Source: Doris montereyensis (taxonomy: Eukaryota > Mollusca > Gastropoda > Nudibranchia > Dorididae). From it: a DNA stretch of 64,000 bases. This document shows, in pieces, positions 47,375 to 63,116 of the stretch. The notes under the pieces are model-generated. The model saw nothing but the letters and a program-made list of their open reading frames with translations, was not told the origin of the DNA and did no database searches. The DNA is taken from contig JAXRKP010000401.1 in assembly GCA_037039925.1 (NCBI GenBank), forward strand, positions 57,501 to 121,500. Reading direction: 5' to 3'. A program made the translations under genes and the position numbers. Numbering within the stretch: the stretch's first letter is position 1; each line of letters starts with the position of its first letter.

Positions 47375-50300
47375 CAGTAGCAGTATCACAAGGGGAAAGA
47401 GATAGAACCTACCAGTAGCAGTATCACAAGGGGAAAGAGATAGAACCTACCAGTAGCAGTATCACAAGGGGAAAGAGATAGAACCTACCAGTAGCAGTAT
47501 CACAAAGGGAAAAAGATAGAACCTACCTACCAGTAGCAGTATCACAAGGGGAAAGAGATAGAACCTACCAGTAGCAGTATCACAAGGGAAAGAGATGGAA
47601 CCTACACTACCAGTAGCAGTATCACAAGGGGAAAAAGATAGAACCTACCAGCAGCTGTATCACAAGGGGAAAGAGATAGAACTAGAACCTACCAGTATCA
47701 GTATGACAAGGGGAAAGAGATAGAACTAGAACCTACCAGTATTAGTATGACAAGGGGAAAGAGATAAAACTAGAACCTACCAGTAGCAGTATCACAAGGG
47801 GAAAGAGATAGAACTAGAACCTACCAGTAGCAGTATCACAAGGGGAAAGAGATAGAACCTACCAATAGCAGTATCACAAGGGGAAAAAGATAGAACCTAC
47901 CACCACTATCAGTATCACAAGGGGAAAGAGATAGAACCTACACTACCAGTAGCAGTATCACAAGGGGAAAGAGATAGAACTTACCTACCAGTAGTATCAC
48001 AAGGGGAAAGAGATAGAACCTACCAGTAGCAGTATCACAAGGGGAAAAGATAGAACCTACCACCACTATCAGTATCACAAGGGGAAAGAGATAGATACTA
48101 CCAGTAGTAGTGTCACAAGGCGAAAGAGATAGAACCTACCAGTAGTAGTATCACAAGGGGAAAGAGATAGAACCTACAGTATCAGTATCACAGTAGTAGT
48201 ATCACAAGGGGAAAGAGATAGAACCTACCAATAGTAGTATCACAAGGGGAAAGAGATAGAACCTACCACCAGTATCAGTATCACAAGGGGAAAGAGATAG
48301 AACCTACACTACCAGTAGTAGTATCACAAGGGAAAGAGATAGAACATACCAGTAGCAGTATCACAAGAAAGAGATAGAACCTACCTACCAGTAGTAGTAT
48401 CACAAGGGAAAGAGATAGAACCTACCAGTACCAGTATCACAAGGGGAAAGAGATAGAACATACCAGTAGCAGTATCATAAGGGGAAAGAGATAGAACCTA
48501 CCAGTAGTAGTATCACAAGGGGAAAGAGATAGAACCTACCAGTAGTAGTATCACAAGGGGAAAGAGATAGAACCTACCAGTAGTAGTATCACAAGGGGAA
48601 AGAGATAGAACCTACACTACCAGTAGTAGTATCACAAGGGGAAAGAGATAGAACTTACCAGTAGTAGTATCACAAGGGGAAAGAGATAGAACCTACACTA
48701 CCAGTAGTAGTATCACAATGGGAAAGAGATAGAACCTACACTACCAGTAGTAGTATCACAAGGGGAAAGAGATAGAACCTACCTACCAGTAGTAGTATCA
48801 CAAGGGGAAAGATATAGAATCTACCTACCAGTAGTAGTATCACAAGGGGAAAGAGATAGAACCTACCTACCAGTAGCAGTTTCACAAGGGAAAGAGATAG
48901 ACCCTACACTACCAGTAGTAGTATCACAAGGGGAAAGAGATAGAACCTACACTACCAGTAGCAGTATCACAAGGGGAAAGAGATAGAACCTACACTACCA
49001 GTAGTAGTATCAGAAGGGGAAAGAGATAGAACCTACCTACCAGTAGCAGTATCACAAGGCGGAAGAGATAGAACCTACACTACCAGTAGCAGTATCACAA
49101 GGGGAAAGAGATAGAACCTACCTACCAGTAGTAGTATCACAAGGGGAAAGAGATAGAACCTACCTACCAGTAGCAGTATCACAAGGGGAAAGAGATAGAA
49201 CCTACAGTACCAGTAGTAGTATCACAAGGGAAAGAGATAGAACCTACACTACCAGTAGCAGTATCACAAGGGAAAGAGATAGAACCTACCTACCAGTAGT
49301 ATCACAAGGGGAAAAAGATAGAACCTACACTACCAGTAGTAGTATCACAAGGGGAAAGAGATAGAACCTACACTACCAGTAGCAGTATCACAAGGGGAAA
49401 GAGATAGAACCTACTTACCAGTAGTAGTATCACAAGGGGAAAACGATAGAACCTACACTACCAGTAGCAGTATCACAAGGGGAAAGAGATAGAACCTACA
49501 CTACCAGTAGCAGTATCACAAGGGGAAAAAGATAGAACCTACCTACCAGTAGCAGTATCACAAGGGGAAAAAGATAGAACCTACCTACCAGTAGCAGTAT
49601 CACAAGGGGAAAGAGATAGAACCTACACTACCAGTAGTAGTATCACAAGGGGAAAGAGATAGAACCTACACTACCAGTAGCAGTATCACAAGGGGAAAAA
49701 GATAGAACCTACAGTACCAGTAGCAGTATCATAAGGGGAAAGAGACAGAACCTACCTACCAGTAGCAGTATCACAAGGGGAAAGAGATAGAACCTACACT
49801 ACCAGTAGTAGTATCACAATGGGAAAGAGATAGAACCTACCAGTAGCAGTATCACAAGGGGAAAGAGATAGAACCTACCAGTAGCAGTATCACAAGGGGA
49901 AAGAGATAGAACCTACCAGTAGTAGTATCACAAGGGGAAAGAGATAGAACCTACACTACCAGTAGTAGTATCACAAGGGGAAAGAGATAGAACCTACCAG
50001 TAGCAGTATCACAAGGGAAAAAGATAGAACCTACAGTACCAGTAGTAGTATCACAAGGGAAAGAGATAGAACCTACACTACCAGTAGTAGTATCACAAGG
50101 GGAAAGAGATAGAACCTACACTACCAGTAGTATCACAAGGGGAAAGAGATAGAACCTACCTACCAGTAGTAGTATCACAAGGGGAAAGAGATAGAACCTA
50201 CCTAGTAGTAGTATCACAAGGGGAAAGAGATAGAACCTACCAGTAGTAGTATCACAAGGGGAAAGAGATAGAACCTACACAGTAGTAGTATCACAAGGGG

Positions 50301-53300
50301 AAAGAGATAGAACCTAGTACCAGATAGCAGTATCACAAGGGGAAAGAGATAGAACCTACCAGTAGTAGTATCACAAGGGGAAAGAGATAGAACCTACACC
50401 AGTAGTAGTATCACAAGGGGAAAGAGATAGAACTACCTACCAGTAGTAGTATCACAAGGGGAAAGAGATAGAACCTACCAGTAGCAGTATCACAAGGGGA
50501 AAGAGATAGAACCTACCAGTAGTAGTATCACAAGGGGAAAGAGATAGAACCTACCAGTAGTAGTATCACAAGGGGAAAGAGATAGAACCTACCAGTAGTA
50601 GTATCACAAGGGGAAAGAGATAGAACCTACCAGTAGTAGTATCACAAGGGGAAAGAGATAGAACCTACCAGTAGCAGTATCACAAGGGAAAGAGATAGAA
50701 CCTACCTACCAGTAATAGTATCACAAGGGGAAAGAGATAGAACTACCTACCAGTAGTAGTATCACAAGGGGAAAGAGATAGAACCTACCAGTAGCAGTAT
50801 CACAAGGGAAAGAGATAGAAACCTACCAGTAGCAGTATCACAAGGGGAAAGAGATAGAACCTACCTACCAGTAGCAGTATCACAAGGGGAAAGAGATAGA
50901 ACCTACCTACCAGTAGCAGTATCACAAGGGGAAAGAGATAGAACCTACCTACCAGTAGGAGTATCACAAGGGGAATGAGATAGAACCTACACTACCAGAA
51001 GCAGTATCACAAGGGGAAAGAGATAGAACCTACCTACCAGTAGCAGTATCACAAGGGGAAAGAGATAGAACCTACCTACCAGTAGCAGTATCACAAGGGG
51101 AAAAAGATAGAACCTACCAGTAGCAGTATCACAAGGGGAAAGAGATAGAACCTACCTACCAGTAGGAGTATCACAAGGGGAAAGAACCTACCAGTAGAAT
51201 CACAAGGAAGGAGATAGAACCTACCAGTAGCAGTATCACAATGGGAAAGAGATAGAACCTAGCAGTACCAGTATCACAAGGGGAAAGAGATAGAACCTAC
51301 ACTACCAGTAGCAGTATCACAAGGGGGAAAGAGATAGAACCTACACTACCAGTAGCAGTATCACAAGGGAAAGAAATAGAACCTACAGTACCAGTAGCAG
51401 TATCACAAGGGAAAAAGATAGACACTACCAGTAGCAGTATCACAAGGGGAAAGAGATAGAACCTACACTACCAGTAGCAGTATCACAAGGGGAAAGAGAT
51501 AGGAACCTACCAGTAGCAGTATCACAAGGGAAAGAGATAGAACCTACCTACCAGTAGCAGTATCACAAGGGGGAAAGAGATAGAACCTACCAGTAGCAGT
51601 ATCACAAGGGAAAGAGATAGAACCTACCTATCAGTAGCAGTATCACAAGGGAAAGAGATAGAACCTACCAGTAGCAGTATCACAAGGGGAAAGAGATAGA
51701 AACCTACCAGTAGCAGTATCACAAGGGGAAAGAGATAGAACCTACCAGTATCAGTATCACAAGGGAAAGAGATAGAACCTACACTACCAGTAGCAGTATC
51801 ACAAGGGGAAGAGATAGAACCTACCTACCTGTAGCAGTATCACAAGGGGAAAGAAATAGAACATACCAGTAGCAGTATCACAAGGGGAAAAGATAGAACC
51901 TACCAGTAGCAGTATCACAATGGGAAAGAGATAGAACCTACACTACCAGTAGCAGTATCACAAGGGGAAAATAGAACCTACCTACCAGTAGCAGTATCAC
52001 AAAGGGGAAAGAGATAGAACTTACCTGCCAGTAGCAGTATCACAAGGGGAAAGAGATAGAACCTACCTACCAGTAGCAGTATCACAATGGGAAAGAGATA
52101 GAACCTACCTACCAGTAGCAGTATCACAAGGGAAAAGAGATAGAACCTACCACTACCAGTAGCAGTATCACAAGGGGAAAAGATAGAACCTACCAGTATC
52201 AGTATCACAAGGGAAAGAGATAGAACCTACACTACCAGTAGCAGTATCACAATGGGAAAGAGATAGAACCTACACTACCAGTAGCAGTATCACAAGGGGA
52301 AAGAAATAGAACCTACAGTACCAGTAGCAGTATCTCAAGGGGAAAAGATAGAACCTACCAGTAGCAGTATCACAAGGGGAAAGAGATAGAACCTACCTAC
52401 CAGTAGCAGTATCACAAGGGGAAAAAGATGGAACCTACCAGTAGCAGTATCACAAGGGGAAAGAGATAGAACCTACACTACCAGTAGCAGTATCACAAGG
52501 GAAGGAGATAGAAACACTACCAGTAGCAGTATCACAAGGGGAAAGAGATAGAACCTACACCAGTATCAGTATCACAAGGGGAAAGAAGATAGAACCTACA
52601 CTACCAGTAGCAGTATCACAAGGGAAGAGATAGAACCTACACTACCAGTAGCAGTATCACTGAACCTACCTACCAGGGGAAAGAGATAGAACCTACAGTA
52701 CCAGTAGCAGTATCACAAGGGGAAAGAGATAGAACCTACCAGTAGCAGTATCACAAGGGGAAAGAGATAGAACCTACCTACCAGTAGGAGTATCACAGAA
52801 CCTACCAGTAGCAGTATCACAAGGGGAAAGAGATAGAACCTACCTACCAGTAGCAGTATCACAAGGGGAAAGAACAGAAACCTACCAGTAGCAGTATCAC
52901 AAGGGAAAGAGATAGAACCTACCTACCAGTAGCAGTATCACAAGGGGAAAGAGATAGAACCTACCTACCAGTATGAGTATCACAAGGGGAAAGAGATAGA
53001 ACCTACCAGTAGCAGTATCACAAGGGAAAGAGATAGAACCTACCTAGTAGCAGTATCACAAGGGGAAAGAGATAGAACCTACCAGTATCAGTATCACAAG
53101 GGGAAAGAGATAGAACCTACACTACCAGTAGCAGTATCACAAGGGGAAAGAGATAGAACCTACACTACCAGTAGCAGTATCACAAGGGGAAAGAAATAGA
53201 ACCTACAGTACCAGTAGCAGTATCATAAGGGGAAAAAGATAGAACCTACCAGTAGCAGTATCACAAGGGGAAAGAGATAGAACCTACACTACCAGTAGCA

Positions 53301-55030
53301 GTATCACAAGGGGAAAGAAATAGAACCTACCTACCAGTAGCTATCCAGTAGCAGTAGCAGTATCACAAGGGAAAGAGATAGAACCTACCTACCAGTAGCA
53401 GTATCACAAGGGGAAAGAGAGAACCTACCTACCAGTAGCAGTATCACAAGGGAAAGAGATAGAACCTACCTACCAGTAGCAGTATCACAAGGAAAGAGAT
53501 AGAACCTACCAGTATCAGTATCACAAGGGGAAAGAGATAGAACCTACACTACCAGTAGCAGTATCACAAGGGGGAAGAGATAGAACCTACACTACCAGTA
53601 GCAGTATCACAAGGGAAAGAAATAGAACCTACAGTACCAGTAGCAGTATCACAAGGGGAAAAGATAGAACCTACCAGTAGCAGTATCACAAGGGGAAAGA
53701 GATAGAACCTACCTACCAGTAGGAGTATCACAAGGGGAAAAAGATGGAACCTACCAGTAGCAGTATCACAAGGGAAAGAGATAGAACCTACCAGTAGCAG
53801 TATCACAAGGGGAAGGAGATAGAACCTACCAGTAGCAGTATCACAAGGAGGAAAGAGATAGAACCTACCAGTAGCAGTATCACAAGGGGAAAGAGATAGA
53901 ACCTACTACCAGTAGCAGTATCACAAGGAGGAAGAGATAGAACCTACACTACCAGTAGCAGTATCACAAGGGAAAGAAATAGAACCTACAGTACCAGTAG
54001 CAGTATCACAAGGGAAAAAGATAGAACCTACCAGTAGCAGTATCACAAGGGGAAAGAGATAGAACATACCTACCAGTAGCAGTATCACAAGGGGAAAAAA
54101 TAGAACCTACCAGTAGCAGTATCACAAGGGGAAAGAGATAGAACCTACCTACCAGTAGCAGTATCACAAGGGGAAAGAAATAGAACCTACCTACCAGTAG
54201 CAGTATCACAAGGGGAAAGAGATAGAACCTACCTACCAGTAGCAGTATCACAAGGGGAAAGAGATAGAACCTACCAGTAGGAGTATCACAAGGGGAAAGA
54301 GATAGAACTACCTACCAGTAGCAGTATCACAAGGGGAAAGAGATAGAACCTACCTACCAGTAGCAGTATCACAAGGGGAAAGAGATAGAAACCTACCAGT
54401 ATCAGTATCACAATGGGAAAGAGATAGAACCTAGTACCAGTAGCAGTATCACAAGGGGAAAAGATAGAACTACACTACCTGTAGCAGTATCACAGGGGGA
54501 AAGAAATAGAACGTACAGTACCAGTGGCAGTATCACAAGGGGAAAAAGATAGAACCTACCAGTAGCAGTATCACAAGGGAAAGAGATCAGAACCTACACT
54601 ACCAGTAGCAGTATCACAAGGGGAAAGAAATAGAACCTAGACCAGTACCAGTATCACAAGGGAAAGAGATAGAACTAGAACCAGTAGCAGTATCACAAGG
54701 GGAAAGAGATATAACCTACCTACCAGTAGCAGTATCACAAGGGGAAGAAGATAGAACATACCTACCAGTAGCAGTATCACAAGGGGAAAAAGATAGAACA
54801 TACCCTACCAGTAGCAGTATCACAAGGGGAAAAAATAGAACCTACCTACCAGTAGCAGTATCACAAGGGGGAAAAGATAGAACTACCTACCAGTAGCAGT
54901 ATCACAAGGGGGGAAAAATAGAACCTACCACCAGTATCAGTATCACAATGGGAAAGAGATAGAACCTAGCAGTACCAGATCACAAGGGAAGATACCACCT
55001 ACCAGTAGCAGTATCACAAGTGATGGGAAA
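47372..55030. repeat. Minisatellite, 38/42/44-bp units, 7.6 kb
   Basis: The unit is CCTACCAGTAGCAGTATCAC plus AAGGGGAAAGAGATAGAA. Longer forms add CTAC or CTACAC before the ACCAG. The left half is rich in AGTAGTAG variants and the right half in AGTAGCAG variants, indicating regional spread. Confidence 0.97.
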
Positions 55031-55510
55031 AGAGTAGAACATACCACCAGTAGGTAATTATGAAGTGATGGGAATGAAGTAGAACTAGAACATACCACTA
55101 TAGGTAATTATCACAACAAGAAAGAGTGATGGGAATGAAGTAGAACTAGAACATACCACTATAGGTAATTATCACAACAAGAAAGAGTGATGGGAATGAA
55201 GTAGAACTAGAACATACCACTATAGGTAAGTATCACAACAAGAAAGAGTGAGGGTAAGAAGTAGAGAACATACCACTGTAAGTAAGTATCACAACAAGAA
55301 AAAGAGTGAGGGGTAAGAAGTAGAACTAGAACATACCACTGTAAGTAAGTATCACAACAAGAAAGAGTGAGGGGTAAGAAGTAGAGAACATACCACTGTA
55401 AGTAAGTATCACAACAAAGAAAGAGTGAGGGGTAAGAAGTAGAACTAGAACATACCACTGTAAGTAAGTATCACGACAGGAAAGAGTGAGGGGAAAGAGA
55501 TAGATTCTAC
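55030..55510. repeat. Minisatellite, ~61-bp unit related to the previous array
   Basis: The unit contains GAAGTAGAACTAGAACATAC, CACTATAGGTAATTATCAC and AACAAGAAAGAGTG. Shared AGAACATACCA and TATCAC motifs suggest derivation from the 38-bp unit. Confidence 0.9.
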
Positions 55511-55668
55511 CACTAATGGAACCGCCCGTCAACCGTCTACAGTATGTGCACATGTCAATTGTCACGTATCACTTCTGTCATGTACATGTAGATTGGTGTC
55601 AGTGTCAGGTGTCAACAAGTGACCCTCATCAAGATGGAAAAGCATGAATAATAATAAGTGACATAGGG

Positions 55669-58186
<2,518 letters not shown>

Positions 58187-58189
58187 CAT

Positions 58190-58600
58190 TATTAACACTA
58201 GTAACAGTAGCTTAAGCATATCAGGGGGTGGGTGGGTGTCACTTTTCTGGGATACATGTATTGGCAAAAGGGTTAATAGACACACGTATAGCAGTGTGTA
58301 GTTGCTGTATTAATATATTATTGATAATAATAAAATTATCATTACACATGTTAAATGATGTAGGTTTTTACAGATTATCTGGCCTTACTCTCCCCACTCA
58401 CAACAGATTCAAAACAAAACTGAAGAGTTAAATGAGTAAGCAAGTTCTATCAGATAATAATAATAATAATAACAACGTTTATTTATATAACGCCTTATAC
58501 CCAAGTCCTCAATGCGCTTTACAATCACACATACGAGCATACCACACTCATCTAAAATAATTGTAAGAATGCCATATGTATTACTGATCTTAAAAAGCTA
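58190..58600. repeat. Spacer with an interspersed-repeat fragment
   Basis: TTTATTTATATAACGCCTTA followed by AATGCGCTTTACAATCAC (about 58480-58530) resembles a tail motif widespread in marine invertebrate repeats. No gene was recognised in the rest. Confidence 0.45.
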
Positions 58601-58669
58601 TAAAACAAGAAAAACCCACCAGCATTCAGGACACCCCACTTGAGTAAAGAGATAGGTTATCTCACTTAT

Positions 58670-59105
58670 TAGGCAGTAGTGTTGATTAAATAGGAGGAAG
58701 CAAATACTTAAGAGAAGAATTGGAAGAGCAAAAACAACCTTCTCACAATTAAAAAATGAATGGAAAGCAAGAACAATCAAGATTGGCACAAAAATAAAAC
58801 TTTTCAAGTCGAATGCCATGTCTGTTCTTCTAGATCTATATAGAGTGGAGACTTGGTAGATCACTTCAGCGATAACGAAGAAACTTTAATCCTTTGTCAA
58901 TGGATGTAGTCGAAGGATATTGAGGATTAAAGGACAAGATAGAGTTAGGAATGAATGATTTTGGGCAAGAACTGGAATGGAAACCATCGTAAATACTATA
59001 GGAAAGACGATGGACATACTTTGCAAAATCCTGCTTCAAATATAACAAGACAAGCATTACAATTACAATGGAATATGCAGGGAAGACGACACCTGGGTAG
59101 GCCAC
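58670..59105 (+). pseudogene. LINE ORF C-terminal segment, 5' part, split by a minisatellite
   Basis: The + strand reads KRRIGRAKTTFSQLKNEWKA, KIKLFKSNAMSVLLDLYRVE, then SFVNGCSRRILRIKGQDRVR, and GHTLQNPASNITRQALQ, ending MQGRRHLGRPQATL. This is the usual order of the C-terminal region of many invertebrate non-LTR ORF2 proteins (Y..E.W, L..F...C.R.I, GH.LR, P.G.R..GRP..TW). Stops show it is inactive. The expected next residues, TWRRS-like, appear only at 62083. Confidence 0.8.
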
Positions 59106-62085
59106 AGGCCACACTGGGCCACGGACACTGGGCACAGGCCACTGGGCCATGGGACACTGGGCCACGGGAGTGGGACACTGGGCCATGGGACAGGACCACA
59201 TGGGACACCATGGGACACTGGGCCATGGGACACTGCATGGGACACTGGACCACGGGACTCTGGGCCATGGGACACTGGGCCATGGGACACTGGGATACTG
59301 GGCCATGGGACACTGAGCCATGGGACACTGGGCCATGGGACACTGGGACACTGGACCATGGGACACTGGGCCTGGGACACTGGGCCATGGGACACTGGGC
59401 CATGGGACACTGGGACACTGGGCCATGGGACACTGGGCCATGGGACACTGGGCCATGGGACACTGGGCCATGGGACACTGGGCCATGGGACACTGGGCCA
59501 TGGGACACTGGGCCCACTGGGCCATGGGACTGGGACACTGGGCCTGGGCCATGGGACACTGATGGGACACTGACACTGGCCATGGGATGGGACACTGGGA
59601 CACTGGACCACTGGGACACTGGGCCATGGGACACTGGGCCACTAGGAGCCACTGGGCCACAGGACACTGGGACACTGGGCCATGGGACACTGGGCCACGG
59701 GCCACACTGGACACTGGGCCATGGGACACTGGGCCATGGGACACTGGGCCATGGGACACTGGGCCACGGGCCACTGGGGGACACTAGACAACGGGCCACT
59801 TGGCCACTGGGCAACAGGCCACTGGGGGACACTGGGACACTGGGCCACGGGACACTGGGCCACGGGACACTGGGACACTGGGCCCACGGGACCTCGGCCA
59901 CTGGGACACGGGACACTGGGCCACAGGCCACTGGGCCCAGGACACTGGGCCACGGGCCACTGGGCCATGGGGACACTGGGCCATGGGCCACTGGGGGACA
60001 CTGGGCCATGGGACACTGGGCCACGGGACACTGGGCCATGGGACACTGGGCCACTGGGACACAGGAAACTGGGCCACGGGACACTCGGCCACAGGACACT
60101 GGGCCATGGGACACTGGGCCACGGGGACACTGGGCCACGGGACACTGGGCCATGGGACACTGGGCCATTGGACTCAGCGATGGGACACTCGGCCACTGGG
60201 ACACTGGGCCACGGGACACTGGGCCACGGGCCACTGGGCCACACTGGGCCACGGGCCACTGGGCCATGGGACACTGGGCCATGGGCCACTGGGCCACGGG
60301 ACACTGGGCGACGGGCCACTGGGACACGGGACACGGGATACTCAGGACACTGGGCCATGGGACACTGGGCCACTGGGACACGGGAAACTGGGCCACGGGA
60401 CACTCGGCCACGGGACACTGGGCCATGGGCCACTGGGCCACGGGACACTGGGCCACGGGACACTGGGCCATGGGACACTGGGCCATGGGACATGGGAAAC
60501 TGGGCCATGGGACACTGGGCCACTGGTACACAGGGAAACTGGGCCAGGGAAACTGGGCCACGGGACACTGGGCCACGGGACACTGGGCCACTGGGACACG
60601 GGAAACTGGGCCACGGGACACTGGGGGACACTGGGCCATGGAACACTGAGATACGAGACACTGAGACACGGGACACTGAGACTGGGACACTGAGACACGG
60701 GACACTGAGACACGAGGACACTGAAATGGGACACTGGGCCATGGGACACTGAGACACGGGACACTGGGACACGGGACACTGAGACACAGGACACTGAGAC
60801 ACGGGACACTGGGCTATGGGACACTGGGACACTGAGCCATGGGACACTGGGACACTGAGACTGGGACACTGAGCCATGAGACACTGAGCCATGGGATACT
60901 GAGACACAGGACACTGAGACATGGGACACTGAGACACGGGACACTGGGCTATGGGACACTGAGACACAGGACACTGAGACACGGGACACTGAGACACGGG
61001 ACACTGGGCCATGGGACACTGAGACACGGGACACTGAGCCATGGGACACTGAGACACAGGACACTGAGACACAGGACACTGAGACACAGGACACTGGGCC
61101 ATGGGACACTGAGACACAGGACACTGAGACACGGGACACTGAGACACAGGACACTGGGCCATGGGACACTGAGACACAGGACATGGGACACTGACACGGG
61201 ACACTGAGACACGGGACACTGAGACAGGACTGGGTCATGGGACACTGGACACAGGACACTGAGCCATAGGACACTGAGACACGGGACACTGAGACACAGG
61301 ACACTGAGCCATGGGGGACACTGAGACACAGGACACTGAGACACAGGACACTGAGCCATGGGACACTGAGACACAGGACACTGGGACACAGGACACTGGG
61401 ACTGGGACACTGGGACACAGGACACTGAGACACAGGACACTGAGACGGGACACTGAGACACGGGACACTGGGACACGGGACACTGGGCCACGGGACACTG
61501 AGCCGGGGAGACACGGGACACTGAGACACAGGACACTGGGCCACAGGACACTGGGCCACGGGACACTGGGGGACACTGAGACACGGGACACTGAGACACA
61601 GGACACGGGACACTGAGACACGGGACACTGGGACACTGAGACACGGAACACTGAGACACGGGACACTGAGACACGGGACACTGAGACACAGGACACTGGG
61701 GGATACGTGACACTGAGACACAGGACACTGAGACACGGGACACTGAGGGACACTGGGACGAGACACTGAGACACGGGACACTGAGACACGGGACACTGAG
61801 ACACAGGATACAGGACACTGAGACACGGGACACTGAGACGGGGACACTGAGACACAGGACACAGGACACTGAGACACGGGACACTGAGACACGGGACACT
61901 GAGACACGGGACACTGAGACACGGGACACTGGGAGACACTGAGACACGGGACACTGAGACACGGGACACTGAGACGGGATACGGGACACTGAGACACGGG
62001 ACACTGAGACACAGGACACTGACAGGACACGGGACACTGAGACACGGGACACTGAGAGGACACTGAGACACAGGACACTGGGACA
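59095..62085. repeat. Minisatellite, 15-bp unit, 3 kb, expanded inside a LINE frame
   Basis: The first block (to about 60640) is dominated by GGGACACTGGGCCAT/C units. The second (about 60640-62085) is dominated by GGGACACTGAGACAC. The 15-bp period gives uninterrupted frames on both strands (GHWAM and DTETR on +; SVPWP, AQCPM and VSQCP on -), the longest over 500 codons. They have no independent coding evidence. Confidence 0.97.
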
Positions 62086-62223
62086 TCTTGGAGAAGAAGT
62101 ATAGAAAAGGACCGGAAGAGACCGTGTGTTGACTGGAATGAGCTAAGAAAGATCTCACAAGAGAAGGAAAGATTGAAATCTCTTGTCAGTGGCCTTTACC
62201 GTGGTAGGAGTGAAAGGCTTTGA
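62083..62223 (+). pseudogene. LINE ORF C-terminal segment, 3' part, after the minisatellite
   Basis: The frame reads SWRRSIEKDRKRPCVDWNEL, then RKISQEKERLKSLVSGLY and a TGA at 62221-62223. It continues exactly where the fragment ending at 59105 stops in the family pattern (TWRRS......W.EL...A..R..W...V..L). A TGATGATG-type tail follows, as in many LINEs. Confidence 0.8.
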
Positions 62224-62383
62224 TGATGCTGATGAATATACATGTATTGTTACATGGGGGGTTAATTTTAGAAATGGTAAGGTTAGCATGGAATGTGTAT
62301 TCGTGTGTCAACAATTTCAAAGAGAGAAATACAAAACAAAACTGCTTCTGCCCCAAGATATTATTATGACAAATGTGTACGTG

Positions 62384-62389
62384 TACACA

Positions 62390-62450
<61 letters not shown>
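62384..62450. repeat. (CA)n microsatellite
   Basis: A near-perfect CA tract of about 65 bp. Confidence 0.95.
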
Positions 62451-62452
<2 letters not shown>

Positions 62453-62780
62453 CCCATTCACAAGTTGGCGCAGGTTGGGAGTAAAAATTGCACACTTATG
62501 TATACATCACACACAAGTTGCATAATTATTTTTTGTGCAAATTTCACATACACATAGACTCACACACAAAATACAGATTGCAACAGAATGAAAAATGTTC
62601 AATCACAAACACATACCCCCCCCCCCGGGCTCAAATTGCACCAGAAAGCAAAAACAATGAAAAAACTACATACCGCATATTATACACATGCTCCCACTAG
62701 TCACATCGAAATGAACAAAATTATTCAGTCACCGAAATGAATGAAACTCCTGACAACCCCATCGCGACTGGTACTGGCAA

Positions 62781-63110
62781 GGGGACTCGATAGCCCAGAG
62801 GCAAGGTGTCGGCCTCTCAACCAAAAGGTAGTGGGTTTCAATCCCACCAACGGTTGAAAAAATTCTCATTTTCTTAAGAAAAATTTATTCCCTGTTTCAT
62901 GTAGGTAGATCGACACCTAATCCCATCGGAGAAGGACAATAAAAAGTAGGTCCCGTGTGCAGATCACAGCACTCTGTTCACGCTAAAGATCCCTTGGTTA
63001 TTTGCAGGGCAGTCTGGACAAATTTTTAAAACATCATACCAAAAACCCAGAGATTACCTTAGGTGTGGATGTGGGTAAATAAAGAAAAAGAAAGAAAAAG
63101 AAAAGAAAGG
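62781..63110 (+). repeat. tRNA-derived SINE family A, best full copy
   Basis: The head is GGGGACTCGATAGCCCAGAG, then B box GTGGGTTTCAATCCCACC. The body follows with GTGTGCAGATCACAGCACTC and TTAGGTGTGGATGTGGGTAA, and an AAAGAAAAAG tail. It has the clearest tRNA-like promoter of the four copies. Confidence 0.85.
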
Positions 63111-63116
63111 ACACTA

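Noticed and set aside
47372..55030. CRISPR-like array of direct repeats
   Set aside because: Units are contiguous without unique spacers and lie in animal DNA with introns and SINEs; this is a minisatellite.
58955..62158. Frames over 500 codons rich in GHW, SVPWP or VSQCP on both strands
   Set aside because: They are products of the 15-bp minisatellite. The short non-repetitive ends belong to a dead LINE.
62781..62850. Functional tRNA gene
   Set aside because: The B box and an A-box-like stretch are visible, but the sequence continues into a conserved SINE body and the cloverleaf stems do not pair well.
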